DNA from: Pseudomonas putida
Lineage (GTDB): Bacteria; Pseudomonadota; Gammaproteobacteria; Pseudomonadales; Pseudomonadaceae
Assembly: GCF_026625125.1 (NCBI RefSeq)
Contig: NZ_CP113097.1
Coordinates: 2,976,001-3,040,000 of the forward strand
Reading direction: 5' to 3'
DNA length: 64,000 nt
The notes below the pieces were generated by a model that saw only the letters and a list, made by a program, of their open reading frames with translations, ran no database searches and was not told where the DNA came from. Position numbers and translations under genes: made by a program. Every line of letters begins with the position of its first letter. The stretch's first letter is position 1. This document shows, in pieces, positions 15,720 to 24,960 of this stretch.

Positions 15720-16918
15720 ACAAACCTTGGGTAGAGGGCAACAGCGTCGAGCTGTTGATCAATGGGGAAGGCTATTACCCGCGTGTGTTCGAGGCGATGG
15801 CCCAGGCGCGCGAAGAGATCCTGCTGGAAACGTTCATCATCTTCGACGACAAGGTCGGCCAACAGCTGCAGCGGGTGCTGATCGAGGCGGCGCGCCGCGG
15901 CGTACGGGTGGAGCTGGCGGTGGACGGTTACGGCACAGCCGACCTGCCGGATGCGTTCATTGCGGCCATGACAGAAGCAGGTGTGCGGTTTCATGCATTC
16001 GACCCGCAACCGCGGGTGGCCGGCATGCGGACCAACCTGTTCCGGCGCCTGCACCGCAAGATCGTCGTTATCGATGGCGAGCTGGCGTTCATTGGCGGGA
16101 TCAACTACAGCGCCGATCACCTTGGCGATTATGGGCCGATGGCCAAGCAGGATTATGCGGTGGAAGTGCGCGGGCCGGTGGTGGCGCAGCTGCACGCCTC
16201 CAGCCGCCAGCTGATGGCCCCGGTGCTTGAACCGCCTAGCCAGGTGCGCCCGCTTACCCAGCCCGCTGGCCAAATCAGCGCTGTGCTGGTCGAACGGGAC
16301 AACACGCGCCACCGCAGCGATATCGAGGCCTGCTACCTGCAAGCCGTGCGCGCGGCACGTCAACGCATCGTGATTGCCAATGCCTACTTCTTTCCCGGTT
16401 ACCGCCTGTTGCGTGAATTGCGCAATGCAGCGCGCCGCGGTGTAGAGGTCACTCTGATCCTCCAGGGCCAGCCGGACATGCGCTGGGTCCGCGCGCTGTC
16501 GCGGCTGCTGTACAACTACTTGCTGCGTGACGGCGTACGCATACACGAGTACTGCCAGCGCCCCCTGCACGGCAAAGTCGCGTTGGTGGACGATGAATGG
16601 TCGACGGTAGGCTCCAGCAACCTTGACCCGTTGAGCCTGTCGTTCAACCTCGAGGCCAACCTGCTGATACGTGATCGGGCATTCAACCAGCACCTTGACC
16701 AACACCTGACCTCGCTCGCCAGCGACCACTGCAAGGCGGTGACGCTGGAGCGCATGATCCGTGGCTACTGGTGGCGGGCGCCGCTGATCTTCATCGGCTT
16801 CCACCTCACCCGCTACTTCCCGCGCATTGCCGGCTGGTTCCCGGCGCACCGGCAACGCCTGAAATCTGTCCAGCCTGAAGTCCAGGCCCAGGGCGACCTG
16901 CACGAGGGCAATACCTGA
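15716..16918 (+). CDS. clsB: Cardiolipin synthase B (phospholipase-D family)
   Basis: A 400-residue phospholipase-D-superfamily enzyme that joins phosphatidyl groups to make cardiolipin at the inner membrane. Both HKD motifs are intact: H113-x-K115-x4-D120 ([16 protein letters not shown]) and H285-x-K287-x4-D292 ([18 protein letters not shown]). The absence of N-terminal membrane helices and the length fit ClsB (YbhO) rather than ClsA. The GTG start overlaps the upstream gene as GTGA and the downstream gene starts at its stop (TGATG). Confidence 0.9.
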   Translation: MNKPWVEGNSVELLINGEGYYPRVFEAMAQAREEILLETFIIFDDKVGQQLQRVLIEAARRGVRVELAVDGYGTADLPDAFIAAMTEAGVRFHAFDPQPRVAGMRTNLFRRLHRKIVVIDGELAFIGGINYSADHLGDYGPMAKQDYAVEVRGPVVAQLHASSRQLMAPVLEPPSQVRPLTQPAGQISAVLVERDNTRHRSDIEACYLQAVRAARQRIVIANAYFFPGYRLLRELRNAARRGVEVTLILQGQPDMRWVRALSRLLYNYLLRDGVRIHEYCQRPLHGKVALVDDEWSTVGSSNLDPLSLSFNLEANLLIRDRAFNQHLDQHLTSLASDHCKAVTLERMIRGYWWRAPLIFIGFHLTRYFPRIAGWFPAHRQRLKSVQPEVQAQGDLHEGNT

Positions 16919-17877
16919 TGAAGCACAAAGACTGGCATATCTGGGGCAAGCGCCTGCTGACCCTATTGTTCATCGTGCTGATTCCGGCGCTGCTGTACAT
17001 GCTGGCGCGCAACCTTGACTGGAACGAGGTTCGCCAGTCACTGGTCGACTACAAGCCCAGCACCTTGATTATCGGCTTGGGTCTGGCGGTGTGCAGTTAC
17101 CTCACATTCGCCAGCTACGACCTGCTGGCACGCGCCTACACGGGCCACCACCTGCCGGCGCGGCAGGTGCTGCCGGTGGCCTTCGTCTGCTATGCCTTCA
17201 ACCTCAACTTCACGACCTGGGTCGGCGGCGTTGCCTTGCGTTATCGGCTGTATGGGCGGTTGGGCCTGGACACCGGCACCATCACCAAAATCCTGACCCT
17301 GGGGCTGCTGACCAACTGGATGGGTTACATGCTGTTGGCCGGCACGGTGTTCGCCTTGCGCCTGGTCAAGTTGCCGGACAGCTGGGCGGTGGGTGTGACC
17401 GGGCTGCAGTTGATCGGTTTTCTGCTGCTGGCTGTGGCGCTGGCCTATCTGCTGGCCTGCGGTTTTGCCAAGCGTCGTACATGGCGTGTGCGCGATCATG
17501 AAATCACCCTGCCCTCGATGCGCCTGGCGCTGTGCCAAGTGGCGCTGGGTGCCAGCAACTGGGCATTGATGGCCGCACTGATTTACTGGCTGCTGCCCGG
17601 TGACCTGTTCTACCCCTCGATACTCGGCATCTTGCTGATCAGCTGCGTGGCTGGTGTTGTCGCCCATATTCCCGCCGGGCTGGGTGTGCTCGAAGCCGTG
17701 TTCCTGGCGCTGCTGCACGGCCAACTGGGCCAGGGCAGCCTGGTGGCAGCATTGCTGGGCTACCGTACCCTCTACTACCTGATCCCGCTGTTGCTGGCGG
17801 TGATTACCTACCTGGTACTGGAAAAACGCGCCCGCGCCATGCGCCAACGCGGTGAAGCGACCCTACGCAAGACTTGA
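16918..17877 (+). CDS. YbhN/UPF0104-type membrane protein
   Basis: A 319-residue integral membrane protein with about eight hydrophobic helices, of the lysylphosphatidylglycerol-synthetase-like UPF0104 (YbhN) family. Features include FNLNFTTWVGGVALRYRLYG and VAGVVAHIPAGLGVLEAVFL, the family's conserved Gly-rich stretches. It follows clsB with overlapping stop and start and completes a ybhPON-like operon. A part in lipid transfer or modification is plausible; the activity is not proven for this group. Confidence 0.88.
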   Translation: MKHKDWHIWGKRLLTLLFIVLIPALLYMLARNLDWNEVRQSLVDYKPSTLIIGLGLAVCSYLTFASYDLLARAYTGHHLPARQVLPVAFVCYAFNLNFTTWVGGVALRYRLYGRLGLDTGTITKILTLGLLTNWMGYMLLAGTVFALRLVKLPDSWAVGVTGLQLIGFLLLAVALAYLLACGFAKRRTWRVRDHEITLPSMRLALCQVALGASNWALMAALIYWLLPGDLFYPSILGILLISCVAGVVAHIPAGLGVLEAVFLALLHGQLGQGSLVAALLGYRTLYYLIPLLLAVITYLVLEKRARAMRQRGEATLRKT

Positions 17878-17906
17878 CCACGGGCCCTGAGCCCGGGAGG
17901 TGGCAC

Positions 17907-18335
17907 ATGCGTTTATCCCTGCTGATGGTGGTGCTGGGCGGCCTGGCCAGCACAGAAGTGCTGGCTGAAGCGTGCGAAGTGATAACGCGTTCCTCCAGCG
18001 AAGCGGTCAAGCCCGTTGAGGGACGGACCTGCTACAGCTTCAGCGACATGCCGGCTGAAGCGATCAATTGGTCGTGCAGCAATGAAAGCAAAGAGATGCT
18101 CAGCACCGAGAAGCGCAAGGTGCCGCGCTGCGCCGATGGCAGTGTCGGTAGCTGCATCGCACCGTTGACCCAGGAAACCCTCGCCAACCCGAAATCGGCA
18201 GGGCGTGACGAGCCCTCCACAAGCCCGGCGCTGCCCAAGGAAGCCCGGGTGATGACTTACTACTACGACACCCCCAGCCTTGGGCAGGCCCGTGCGGACT
18301 GCGAGCGTAATAACGGGATCTGGCAAACGCATTGA
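17907..18335 (+). CDS. Secreted Cys-containing protein, unknown
   Basis: A 142-residue protein with a signal peptide (MRLSLLMVVLGGLASTEVLA|EACEV) and six or seven cysteines in the mature part, as expected of a periplasmic or secreted disulfide-containing protein. The ATG at 17907 has GGGAGG upstream (spacing 6); a longer frame to 17874 lacks a site. It follows the ybhN-like gene by 29 bases, so it may share the transcript. No family is recognised. Confidence 0.7.
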   Translation: MRLSLLMVVLGGLASTEVLAEACEVITRSSSEAVKPVEGRTCYSFSDMPAEAINWSCSNESKEMLSTEKRKVPRCADGSVGSCIAPLTQETLANPKSAGRDEPSTSPALPKEARVMTYYYDTPSLGQARADCERNNGIWQTH

Positions 18336-18351
18336 AGCGAGGCAAAGCTGA

Positions 18352-18383
18352 GCCCCAGGAGCTGGTATGGCCAGCCCTGGGGC
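18352..18383. terminator. Convergent hairpin between secreted protein and metallothionein
   Basis: GCCCCAGG and CCTGGGGC form an 8-bp outer stem around an inner CTGG/CCAG stem, in the 82-base gap between the plus-strand secreted-protein gene and the minus-strand metallothionein gene. No T-tract follows, so it is a likely but imperfect two-way terminator. Confidence 0.5.
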
Positions 18384-18417
18384 GTGTTCTGCCGCAGTTA
18401 TCTAGCTATTGAAGCCG

Positions 18418-18648
18418 TCACGGGGAAATCGGGTCGCTGGCCGGGAAAGTTTCATCCAAGGCATTGTCAACCTTGCTTTCATTAGGCTGGGCCGCGTCAC
18501 CGCACTTGCAATCACTCATGCGGCACGGTTCACCGTTACGGTGCCCGGACGCACAGGCCTCACAGCAGTAGGCCTTTTCGTTCTGCATGCGGGCATTCTC
18601 GTCCACCATGCACGAACAGTTCCCACAGGCACATCGTCGCTCATTCAT
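18418..18648 (-). CDS. Bacterial metallothionein
   Basis: A 76-residue Cys-rich metal-binding protein. The pattern CACGNCSC, then YCCEACASGHRNGEPC and CKCG is the bacterial metallothionein (SmtA/BmtA) plan, binding zinc, cadmium or similar metals through thiolate clusters with histidine. A C-terminal extension ends in DETFPASDPISP, a tail also seen on other Pseudomonas stress proteins. It follows the 150-residue acidic protein with only 2 bases between them, so they are probably cotranscribed. Confidence 0.9.
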   Translation of the reverse strand: MNERRCACGNCSCMVDENARMQNEKAYCCEACASGHRNGEPCRMSDCKCGDAAQPNESKVDNALDETFPASDPISP

Positions 18649-18650
18649 GG

Positions 18651-19103
18651 TCAGTTCCTCGGCTCGTCATCAACCACTTCATCAGTCCAAGGTTCACCGT
18701 CCAGCGGCGCGGACCGTGCCAACTCGGCTTCATCCAGGCCAATGCCACCACCGATCTCCTGCGCATCGACTTCACGCAGGTTCTGGTCTGCCGGGCCTTC
18801 GTCATCACCAGGCTCGTAGGGGTCGCGCGCGCCAGTCTCATCCAGCAGTGTGCCAGGGCTCAGGTCGTCGTCGGTGACGTTGTCTTCATGCACGCTGTCG
18901 GTCAGTGTCTCACCGCCGGTCATGCCGCTTTCTGCGACGCGACGCGCCGGGAAGTCCTTCGCCACTTCCGCGGCTGGGCGCTCATCCCCTATGCGCCCCT
19001 CCGGGCGGTCACTGAAGTCCAGCTCGTGCACGCTGCCCATGCGGTCCTCGGTGTCATCGATTTCGCTGGGGGTGTAAGGCTGGCGATCATCGGGTCGGCT
19101 CAT
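18651..19103 (-). CDS. Acidic stress-region protein (often called HPr-related), unknown
   Basis: A 150-residue, very acidic and probably disordered protein (MSRPDDRQPYTPSEIDDTED, RMGSVHELDFSDRPEG...). Close relatives in Pseudomonas are commonly labelled phosphotransferase HPr-related, but nothing here resembles HPr: there is no active-site histidine motif. It lies just upstream of the metallothionein and 151 bases from divergent ligD. Role unknown; association with stress proteins is from context. Confidence 0.7.
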   Translation of the reverse strand: MSRPDDRQPYTPSEIDDTEDRMGSVHELDFSDRPEGRIGDERPAAEVAKDFPARRVAESGMTGGETLTDSVHEDNVTDDDLSPGTLLDETGARDPYEPGDDEGPADQNLREVDAQEIGGGIGLDEAELARSAPLDGEPWTDEVVDDEPRN

Positions 19104-19254
19104 TTGGGCTCTCCATCAGGGGGTGTGTTCGGTCGACTGCGAGTGGGCCTGGAAAATTCAGAGTTTTTTGCCCGCCCGCGGGCGATCGATTTTTTGAACT
19201 CGCGCCCTGCCCGCTGCCTCCCAAATGAGAGACAGCCACCCCTGGGAGCCTTAG

Positions 19255-21789
19255 ATGAAGGCCAAGCCCCTGCAGGAATATGAGCGCAAGCGCGACTTCA
19301 ATGCCTCGCCCGAACCCAGTGGCAAGCGCGGCCGTGCAAAACGTCACCAGGCCCTGCAGTTCTGCATTCAGAAGCACGACGCCAGCCACCTGCACTACGA
19401 CTTCCGGCTCGAACTGAACGGTACGCTGAAAAGCTGGGCCATCCCCAAAGGGCCCTCCCTGGACCCCAAGGTGCGGCGCCTGGCGGTGCATGTAGAGGAT
19501 CACCCGCTCGATTACGCCGATTTCGAAGGCAATATCCCCCAGGGGCACTATGGCGCCGGCGATGTGATCGTCTGGGACCGTGGCATTTGGGAGCCAGAAG
19601 GCGACGCGGACCAAGCCTACAGCAAAGGCAAGCTGCGCTTTCGCTTGAAGGGTGAAAAGCTCGGTGGCGTGTGGAACCTGTTCCGCACCCGTCTTTCAGG
19701 CAAGAAAGAGCAGTGGATGCTGGTCAAGTCCGCCGATGCACAGGCACGCAGCGAGGCCGACTACAGCATTGTCGAAGCGCAGCCCGACAGCGTGATCAGC
19801 GATCGAACGCTCGTGCCGCGGCAAAGTCCCAGCGCCAAACCTGCCAAACCTGCCAAACCTGCCAAACCTGCCAAACCTGCCAAACCGCCCAAGCGCAAAC
19901 CAAACGGCGCAGGCAAGAAAACAGCCTTGCCCGCGCAACTGCAACCGCAGCTTGCGACCCTGGTCGATTCGCCTCCCGCTGGCGACTGGCGCTATGAGGT
20001 CAAGTTCGACGGCTATCGTGTGCTCGCCCGTATCGAAGGCGAAGACGTGCGCCTGTTCACCCGTAACGGCCACGACTGGAGCCATAAAATGCCCCGGCAG
20101 GTGGCCGAGCTGCGTGCTTTGGGCCTGGACAGCGCTTGGCTGGACGGCGAGATGGTGGTCAACGGCGAGAACGGCGTGGCCGACTTCCAGGCATTGCAGA
20201 ATGCCTTCGATACCGAGCGCGACGAGCAGATCGTCTACTACCTGTTCGACCTGCCCTTCCTGGGTGGCCAGGACCTGCGCGCATTGCCACTGGAAGACCG
20301 GCGCAACGCATTGAGTGACCTGCTTGAGCATGATCAGTCCGATGTTCTGCAATTTTCCGCCGACTTCGAGCAGCCGGTCGAGTCGCTGCTCGACAGCGCC
20401 TGCCGGCTGGAGCTCGAAGGGTTGATCGGCAAGCGCGCCGGCAGCCCCTACACAGGGCGGCGCAGCGCGGACTGGATCAAACTCAAGTGCAAGCAGCGCC
20501 AGGAGTTCGTCATCGTTGGGTTCACGGACCCGAAGGGGAGCCGCAGCGGCTTCGGTGCCCTGTTGCTCGCCCTTCATGACCCAGACAGCGGCGAGCTCCG
20601 TTATGCCGGAAAAGTCGGTACCGGCTTCAGCGCCACCACGCTCGAGAGTATCCATGCTCGTCTCAAGCCTTTGGAGATCCGCAAGCCAGCCCTGCCCCGG
20701 CCACCCACCGGGTCGGAAGCTCGGGGTGTCCACTGGCTCCAGCCAGAACTGATGGCCGAGGTCGCGTACGCGCAAATGACACGCGACGGCGTAGTACGCC
20801 ATTCGGTTTTCCACGGGCTGCGCGACGACAAACCTGCCAGCGCCATCGACCTGGAGCGCGCCATGCCAGCCAAGACCCTGCCCAAAACCAGGCGTAGCAA
20901 AGCGCCAGAAGACCTGGGCGACCTGCGCCTGACGCATCCGGACCGGATCATCGACGCCAGCATTGGCGCAACCAAACGCCAGGTTGCCGAATACTACGCC
21001 GGCGTCAGCCAGTGGATTCTCCCGCAGCTCATGGACCGGCCGGTCGCGCTGGTACGGGCGCCAGAGGGCCTCAACGGCGAACTGTTCTTCCAGAAAAACG
21101 CCGACCAGCTGCATATCGCCAATGTGCTCAGTTACGACAAGGCCGAGGCCGGCCAGGCGGCGATGGTCATCAACCGCGCTGACACGCTACTGGGTGCCGT
21201 GCAGATGAACATGCTCGAGTTGCACACCTGGAATGCCACCGATAAGGACTTCGACAAGCCCGACCGCTTCGTGCTCGACCTCGATCCGGACCCGGCACTG
21301 CCCTGGAAGGCCATGATCGAAGCCACTCAGCTGGCCCTCACCCTGCTCGACGAACTGGGCCTTAAAGTCTTCCTCAAGACCAGCGGCGGCAAAGGCATGC
21401 ACCTTGTAGTGCCGTTGACCCGCCGTGCGGGCTGGGACGAGGTGAAAGACTTCAGCCATGCCATCGTCAATTACCTGGCCAAGTTGTTCCCCGACCGGCT
21501 GAGCGCAGTGTCTGGCCCGAAGAACCGGGTCGGGCGGATCTTCATCGATTACCTGCGCAACGGTAAAGGCGCCACCACAGCCTGCGCCTACTCCCTGCGG
21601 GCCCGGGAAGGCTTGCCGGTGTCTGTGCCGATCTGGCGCGAGGAACTTACCCAGCTCAAAGGCGCCAACCAGTGGCATATCGGCAACCTGCACGAACGCT
21701 TGGCCGAGGTCGATGACCCTTGGGCGGACATGGGCAAGACCCGACAGTCGATCACAGCGCGCATGCGCAAACAGATGGGGATGACATGA
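19255..21789 (+). CDS. ligD: Multifunctional DNA ligase D
   Basis: An 844-residue NHEJ ligase with three parts: a 3'-phosphoesterase domain (about residues 30-180, with HDASHLHYDFRLEL), an ATP-dependent ligase domain (about 230-530, adenylated Lys250 in KFDGYR) and a polymerase/primase domain (about 570-844, catalytic DLDPD). With Ku it repairs double-strand breaks in non-growing cells. The linker at residues 194-211 is six perfect AKP repeats. Domain order PE-Lig-Pol is the Pseudomonas type. The Ku gene is about 4 kb downstream, on the opposite strand beyond a four-gene operon that starts at the ligD stop. Confidence 0.96.
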   Translation: MKAKPLQEYERKRDFNASPEPSGKRGRAKRHQALQFCIQKHDASHLHYDFRLELNGTLKSWAIPKGPSLDPKVRRLAVHVEDHPLDYADFEGNIPQGHYGAGDVIVWDRGIWEPEGDADQAYSKGKLRFRLKGEKLGGVWNLFRTRLSGKKEQWMLVKSADAQARSEADYSIVEAQPDSVISDRTLVPRQSPSAKPAKPAKPAKPAKPAKPPKRKPNGAGKKTALPAQLQPQLATLVDSPPAGDWRYEVKFDGYRVLARIEGEDVRLFTRNGHDWSHKMPRQVAELRALGLDSAWLDGEMVVNGENGVADFQALQNAFDTERDEQIVYYLFDLPFLGGQDLRALPLEDRRNALSDLLEHDQSDVLQFSADFEQPVESLLDSACRLELEGLIGKRAGSPYTGRRSADWIKLKCKQRQEFVIVGFTDPKGSRSGFGALLLALHDPDSGELRYAGKVGTGFSATTLESIHARLKPLEIRKPALPRPPTGSEARGVHWLQPELMAEVAYAQMTRDGVVRHSVFHGLRDDKPASAIDLERAMPAKTLPKTRRSKAPEDLGDLRLTHPDRIIDASIGATKRQVAEYYAGVSQWILPQLMDRPVALVRAPEGLNGELFFQKNADQLHIANVLSYDKAEAGQAAMVINRADTLLGAVQMNMLELHTWNATDKDFDKPDRFVLDLDPDPALPWKAMIEATQLALTLLDELGLKVFLKTSGGKGMHLVVPLTRRAGWDEVKDFSHAIVNYLAKLFPDRLSAVSGPKNRVGRIFIDYLRNGKGATTACAYSLRAREGLPVSVPIWREELTQLKGANQWHIGNLHERLAEVDDPWADMGKTRQSITARMRKQMGMT
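19834..19887 (+). repeat. 9-bp tandem repeat in the ligD linker
   Basis: Six consecutive copies of GCCAAACC(T/G) encode (Ala-Lys-Pro)6 between the phosphoesterase and ligase domains. The frame-preserving 9-bp unit can gain or lose copies by slippage and so change linker length among strains. Confidence 0.9.
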
Positions 21790-22832
21790 GCATCACTCAG
21801 GATGTTGACCTGAACACCCTCGATAGCCTGCTGCGTACGTTCAGCGAGCGCGCGCAGCCTTTGAACCTGGACAACAAGCTGTCGCAACTGATGCAGGCGC
21901 TGAAGGCGGACCATCTCGACCAACTGCCGCTGCCGGGCCAAGGGCTTACCTTGCAGCGCTGGCAGACGTTGGCACGCATTGCCGGTTGCGACCTGGCGCT
22001 GGCCAAAGTGTACGAAGGCCATACCGACGCACTGGCGATCCTTGCCGAATGCGGCGCCGCGCACCTGGCGGGCAACGCAATATGGGGTGTGTGGGCCGCC
22101 GAGCCCCCTGATGCGCGGGCTCGGATCATCGAGCGTGATGGCGACCAGGTGCGCCTTGCCGGCAGCAAGGCCTGGTGCTCAGGTGCCTTGCAGATCGACC
22201 GCGCGCTGATCACGGCCTGGGCCGAGGATGACGACCAGCCGCAGTTGGTGGCGATCGAGCTGGCCCATCCCAGCCAGGGGGTGCAGGTCGAGCATTGGCA
22301 AGCGGTGGGCATGGCGACGACCGCCAGCATTGAAATCACCTTCGAGGCTGCGCCCGGGATCGCCGTCGGCAAGCCAGGGCAGTACCTGTCGCGCCCCGGT
22401 TTCTGGCACGGCGGTGCGGGGATCGCCGCCTGCTGGTACGGCGCCGCGCAGGCGCTGGCCGATTACTTGCGTGAGCGTTGCTGCAAACCGCACCCGGATC
22501 CCCACGCCCAGGCACACCTGGGGGCAGTGGATGCCGCGTTGTACGGTGCCCGTGCGGCACTGCGCGAATGCGCCACGTGGATAGACCGCCAGCCCAACGC
22601 CGACGCCAGCTTCGAGGTACGCCGTGTGCGTGCCCAGGTAGAGCAGGCTGTAGAGCAGGTGATCCATCATGTGGGGCGGGCGTTGGGCGCAACGCCGTTC
22701 TGCCGCAGTAGCCACTTTGCACGGCTGAGCGCCGACCTCCCGGTGTTTCTGCGCCAAAGCCATGCAGAACGTGACCTGGCCGCACTTGGCCAACAGCTGG
22801 CCCAGGTGCCGGCAGGAGCCTGGCAACTATGA
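21786..22832 (+). CDS. Acyl-CoA dehydrogenase-family protein
   Basis: A 348-residue protein of the acyl-CoA dehydrogenase fold: helical N-terminus, beta middle (ARIIERDGDQVRLAGSKAWCSG, like the ACAD flavin segment) and helical C-terminal domain. It is shorter than ordinary ACADs (about 380) and the typical active-site glutamate region is not obvious. The ATG overlaps the ligD stop (ATGA). It begins a four-gene operon with a PIG-L deacetylase, a NodS-like methyltransferase and a GT2 transferase, so its substrate is probably a pathway intermediate rather than a beta-oxidation acyl-CoA. Substrate unknown. Confidence 0.8.
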   Translation: MSITQDVDLNTLDSLLRTFSERAQPLNLDNKLSQLMQALKADHLDQLPLPGQGLTLQRWQTLARIAGCDLALAKVYEGHTDALAILAECGAAHLAGNAIWGVWAAEPPDARARIIERDGDQVRLAGSKAWCSGALQIDRALITAWAEDDDQPQLVAIELAHPSQGVQVEHWQAVGMATTASIEITFEAAPGIAVGKPGQYLSRPGFWHGGAGIAACWYGAAQALADYLRERCCKPHPDPHAQAHLGAVDAALYGARAALRECATWIDRQPNADASFEVRRVRAQVEQAVEQVIHHVGRALGATPFCRSSHFARLSADLPVFLRQSHAERDLAALGQQLAQVPAGAWQL

Positions 22833-23584
22833 GTGAGAACCTGATCAAGGCCAGTGAAGGCAGGCCGTGGGCCGAGTGGCAGCAGTCTGCACACCTGGCG
22901 CGGGCGAGCTGGATCACGCCGGAGCAATTACTACCCGCAGGCCGGCGCTTGGTACTGCTGGCGCCCCACCCCGATGATGAGATCCTCATGGCCGGTGGAC
23001 TGTTGGCCGGGCTGCACGGCCGCGAACAGGACGTGCTGCTGATCTCCGTCACCGATGGTGAAGGAAGCCACCCAGAATCGGCGACCTGGACCGAGCATCG
23101 CCTGCGCCGTCAACGGCCACTTGAAAGCCGGCACGCCCTGCAGCAGCTGGACCTGGACCTCAACCGGCTGGACTGGCGGCGCCTGCACCTCAAGGATGGG
23201 GCGCTGTCACGCGACGAAGCGTTCCTGGTCAATCACCTCAACCAACTGCTCAAGCCCGATGATGTGCTGATGACTACCTGGCGCGGCGACGGCCACTGCG
23301 ACCACGAAGCGCTTGGCCGGGCGGCAGCGCAGGCTGCCCTGGCGCGCCAGGTGCAACTGGTGGAGGTGCCTGTGTGGGCCTGGCATTGGGCACAGCCTGA
23401 CGACCCGCGCCTACCCTGGCAACGGGCACATCGCATCGAGCTGGACGAAACACGGGTTGCGCGCAAGCGTCAGGCCTTGGCCGCGTACCACAGCCAGCTG
23501 GAGCCCGACCAAGGGCGGGCGCCGGTGCTGCCTGCCGACCTGCTCGATTGCATGCTGCAACCCTTCGAACTGGTATTCCTGTGA
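22829..23584 (+). CDS. PIG-L family deacetylase
   Basis: A 251-residue PIG-L/LmbE-type metal-dependent N-deacetylase. The zinc-site motif APHPDDE is at residues 45-51 and a second metal motif, HCDHEALG, appears at about 151-158. The family removes acetyl groups from N-acetylglucosamine-type sugars. It overlaps the acyl-CoA dehydrogenase stop (ATGA) and is followed within 10 bases by a methyltransferase gene with its own AAGGAG site. Its partners suggest a modified aminosugar or glycolipid product, which is inference. Confidence 0.9.
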   Translation: MSENLIKASEGRPWAEWQQSAHLARASWITPEQLLPAGRRLVLLAPHPDDEILMAGGLLAGLHGREQDVLLISVTDGEGSHPESATWTEHRLRRQRPLESRHALQQLDLDLNRLDWRRLHLKDGALSRDEAFLVNHLNQLLKPDDVLMTTWRGDGHCDHEALGRAAAQAALARQVQLVEVPVWAWHWAQPDDPRLPWQRAHRIELDETRVARKRQALAAYHSQLEPDQGRAPVLPADLLDCMLQPFELVFL

Positions 23585-23594
23585 AGGAGTTGTC

Positions 23595-24194
23595 ATGAGT
23601 ATCGATGCGCAATATTTCGCCGACCTGTATTCCAGCAATGACGACCCCTGGGCATTTCGCACCCGGTGGTACGAACGCCGCAAGCGTGACCTGCTGATGG
23701 CCAGCCTGCCGCGCCAGTGCTACCAACGGGTCTTCGAACCCGCCTGTGCCAATGGCGAGCTGAGCGCAGCGCTGGCCGATCGCTGTGCCGAGCTGCTTTG
23801 CCAGGACCTTGACCCTACTGCAGTTTCCCTGGCCCGCCAGCGCCTGGCGGGGTTGCCCAATGCTTCAGTCGTCGCTGGCCGCTTGCCGGCGGACTGGCCG
23901 GGCGGCAGCTTCGACCTGATCGTGCTCAGCGAAGTGGGTTACTACCTGAACCCAACCGACTGGTTGCAGGTGATCGAGCAGTCGGTCGCAAGCCTGACCT
24001 ATGACGGTGGCCTGCTGGCCTGTCACTGGCGCCATCCGATCGCAGGCTGCCCCCAGGATGGGCGTGAGGTGCACCAGCTGTTGGCCAAGCATGTACCGTT
24101 GTACCCGGTGTTTCGCCATGAAGAGGCGGACTTTTTGCTGGAATACTGGTCAGCGGAGCCCAGCGTGGTCGACCTGGACGAGACATGCTCATGA
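23595..24194 (+). CDS. NodS-like SAM methyltransferase
   Basis: A 199-residue class I SAM-dependent methyltransferase, starting MSIDAQYFADLYSSNDDPWA, with the cofactor motif FEPACANGELSAALA and the later LIVLSEVGYYLN. These features match the NodS group, first known for N-methylating Nod factors. AAGGAG lies 6 bases before the ATG at 23595; longer frames are artefacts. It overlaps the next gene by 10 bases. With the deacetylase it could N-methylate an exposed amine, an inference from the gene pair. Confidence 0.85.
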   Translation: MSIDAQYFADLYSSNDDPWAFRTRWYERRKRDLLMASLPRQCYQRVFEPACANGELSAALADRCAELLCQDLDPTAVSLARQRLAGLPNASVVAGRLPADWPGGSFDLIVLSEVGYYLNPTDWLQVIEQSVASLTYDGGLLACHWRHPIAGCPQDGREVHQLLAKHVPLYPVFRHEEADFLLEYWSAEPSVVDLDETCS

Positions 24195-24856
24195 TTGCCG
24201 TCATCATTCCTGCCCATAATGAAGCGCGACGGCTGGGGCGCTGCCTCAAGGCCATGGCAGCGGCGGTAGCCTTGGCCGAGCAGGCAGGGCATCAGGTTGA
24301 AGTGTTGGTGGTGCTGGACCGTTGCCGTGATGCCAGTGCGGCGGTGGCGGCGCGCTTCGGTGTACGCACGCTGGCGGTGGAAGCTGGCAGTGTCGGCATG
24401 GCCCGCCGGCTTGGCGCGGCCCTGATGCTGGAGCGCGGCGCCCAGTGGCTGGCCTGTACCGATGCCGATAGCCAAGTGCCCTCGCACTGGTTGCTGTGGC
24501 AACTGGCGTGCACTGCCGAGGTGGTCTGCGGCACGGTACATATCGAACACTGGCAGCCGTGGCAGCGTGCGGCGCTGCGCAAGCTGTACCGCAGCGGGTA
24601 TCAGGCCTGTGAAGGCCACCGGCATATTCATGGGGCCAACCTGGGGGTCTGTGCCCGCGCCTATGAACGTGTGGGCGGCTTTCAACCGCTGGCGGCGCAC
24701 GAGGACGTGCAGCTGGTCCGCGACCTGGAGGCTAGCGGCGCGCAGATCGTCTGGACCGCCAAGCACAGTGTTGCGACCAGCAGCCGGAGGGACAGCCGGG
24801 CGCGTGATGGGTTTGGGGATTTTCTGGCAGGGCTGCAGGTGCGTTTGGGCGGTTGA
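24185..24856 (+). CDS. Family 2 glycosyltransferase
   Basis: A 223-residue GT-A fold transferase: IAVIIPAHNEARRLGRCL at the N-terminus and a DxD-type TDADSQVPSHWL for the nucleotide-sugar metal site. VGGFQPLAAHEDVQLVRDL supplies the catalytic acidic ED. No membrane helices are seen, so it is cytoplasmic or peripheral. Starts could be the ATG at 24185 or 24191. It ends the ACAD / PIG-L / methyltransferase operon; a 15-bp hairpin follows. Confidence 0.88.
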   Translation: MLMIAVIIPAHNEARRLGRCLKAMAAAVALAEQAGHQVEVLVVLDRCRDASAAVAARFGVRTLAVEAGSVGMARRLGAALMLERGAQWLACTDADSQVPSHWLLWQLACTAEVVCGTVHIEHWQPWQRAALRKLYRSGYQACEGHRHIHGANLGVCARAYERVGGFQPLAAHEDVQLVRDLEASGAQIVWTAKHSVATSSRRDSRARDGFGDFLAGLQVRLGG

Positions 24857-24883
24857 TCAGCTGGACCATGCTCTTCGGAATTC

Positions 24884-24921
24884 TTCAGATAGAGCGCCGC
24901 GTGGATGGCGCTCTATCTGAA
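24884..24921. terminator. 15-bp perfect hairpin, two-way terminator candidate
   Basis: TTCAGATAGAGCGCC and GGCGCTCTATCTGAA are perfect complements around an 8-base loop, in the 104-base gap between the convergent GT2 and Ku genes. The stem is very stable; no long T-tract follows on either side. It most likely separates the two convergent transcripts. Confidence 0.65.
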
Positions 24922-24960
24922 TGATGCCGTGCTAACAAGGCAGGCAACCCGCCCAAGCGT

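Noticed and set aside
16918..17877. Lysylphosphatidylglycerol synthase (MprF) assignment
   Set aside because: Only the membrane half is present, without the soluble aminoacyl-transfer domain; the neighbours match ybhN instead.
18651..19103. HPr-related phosphotransferase name for the acidic protein
   Set aside because: No HPr-like histidine motif or fold signals are visible.
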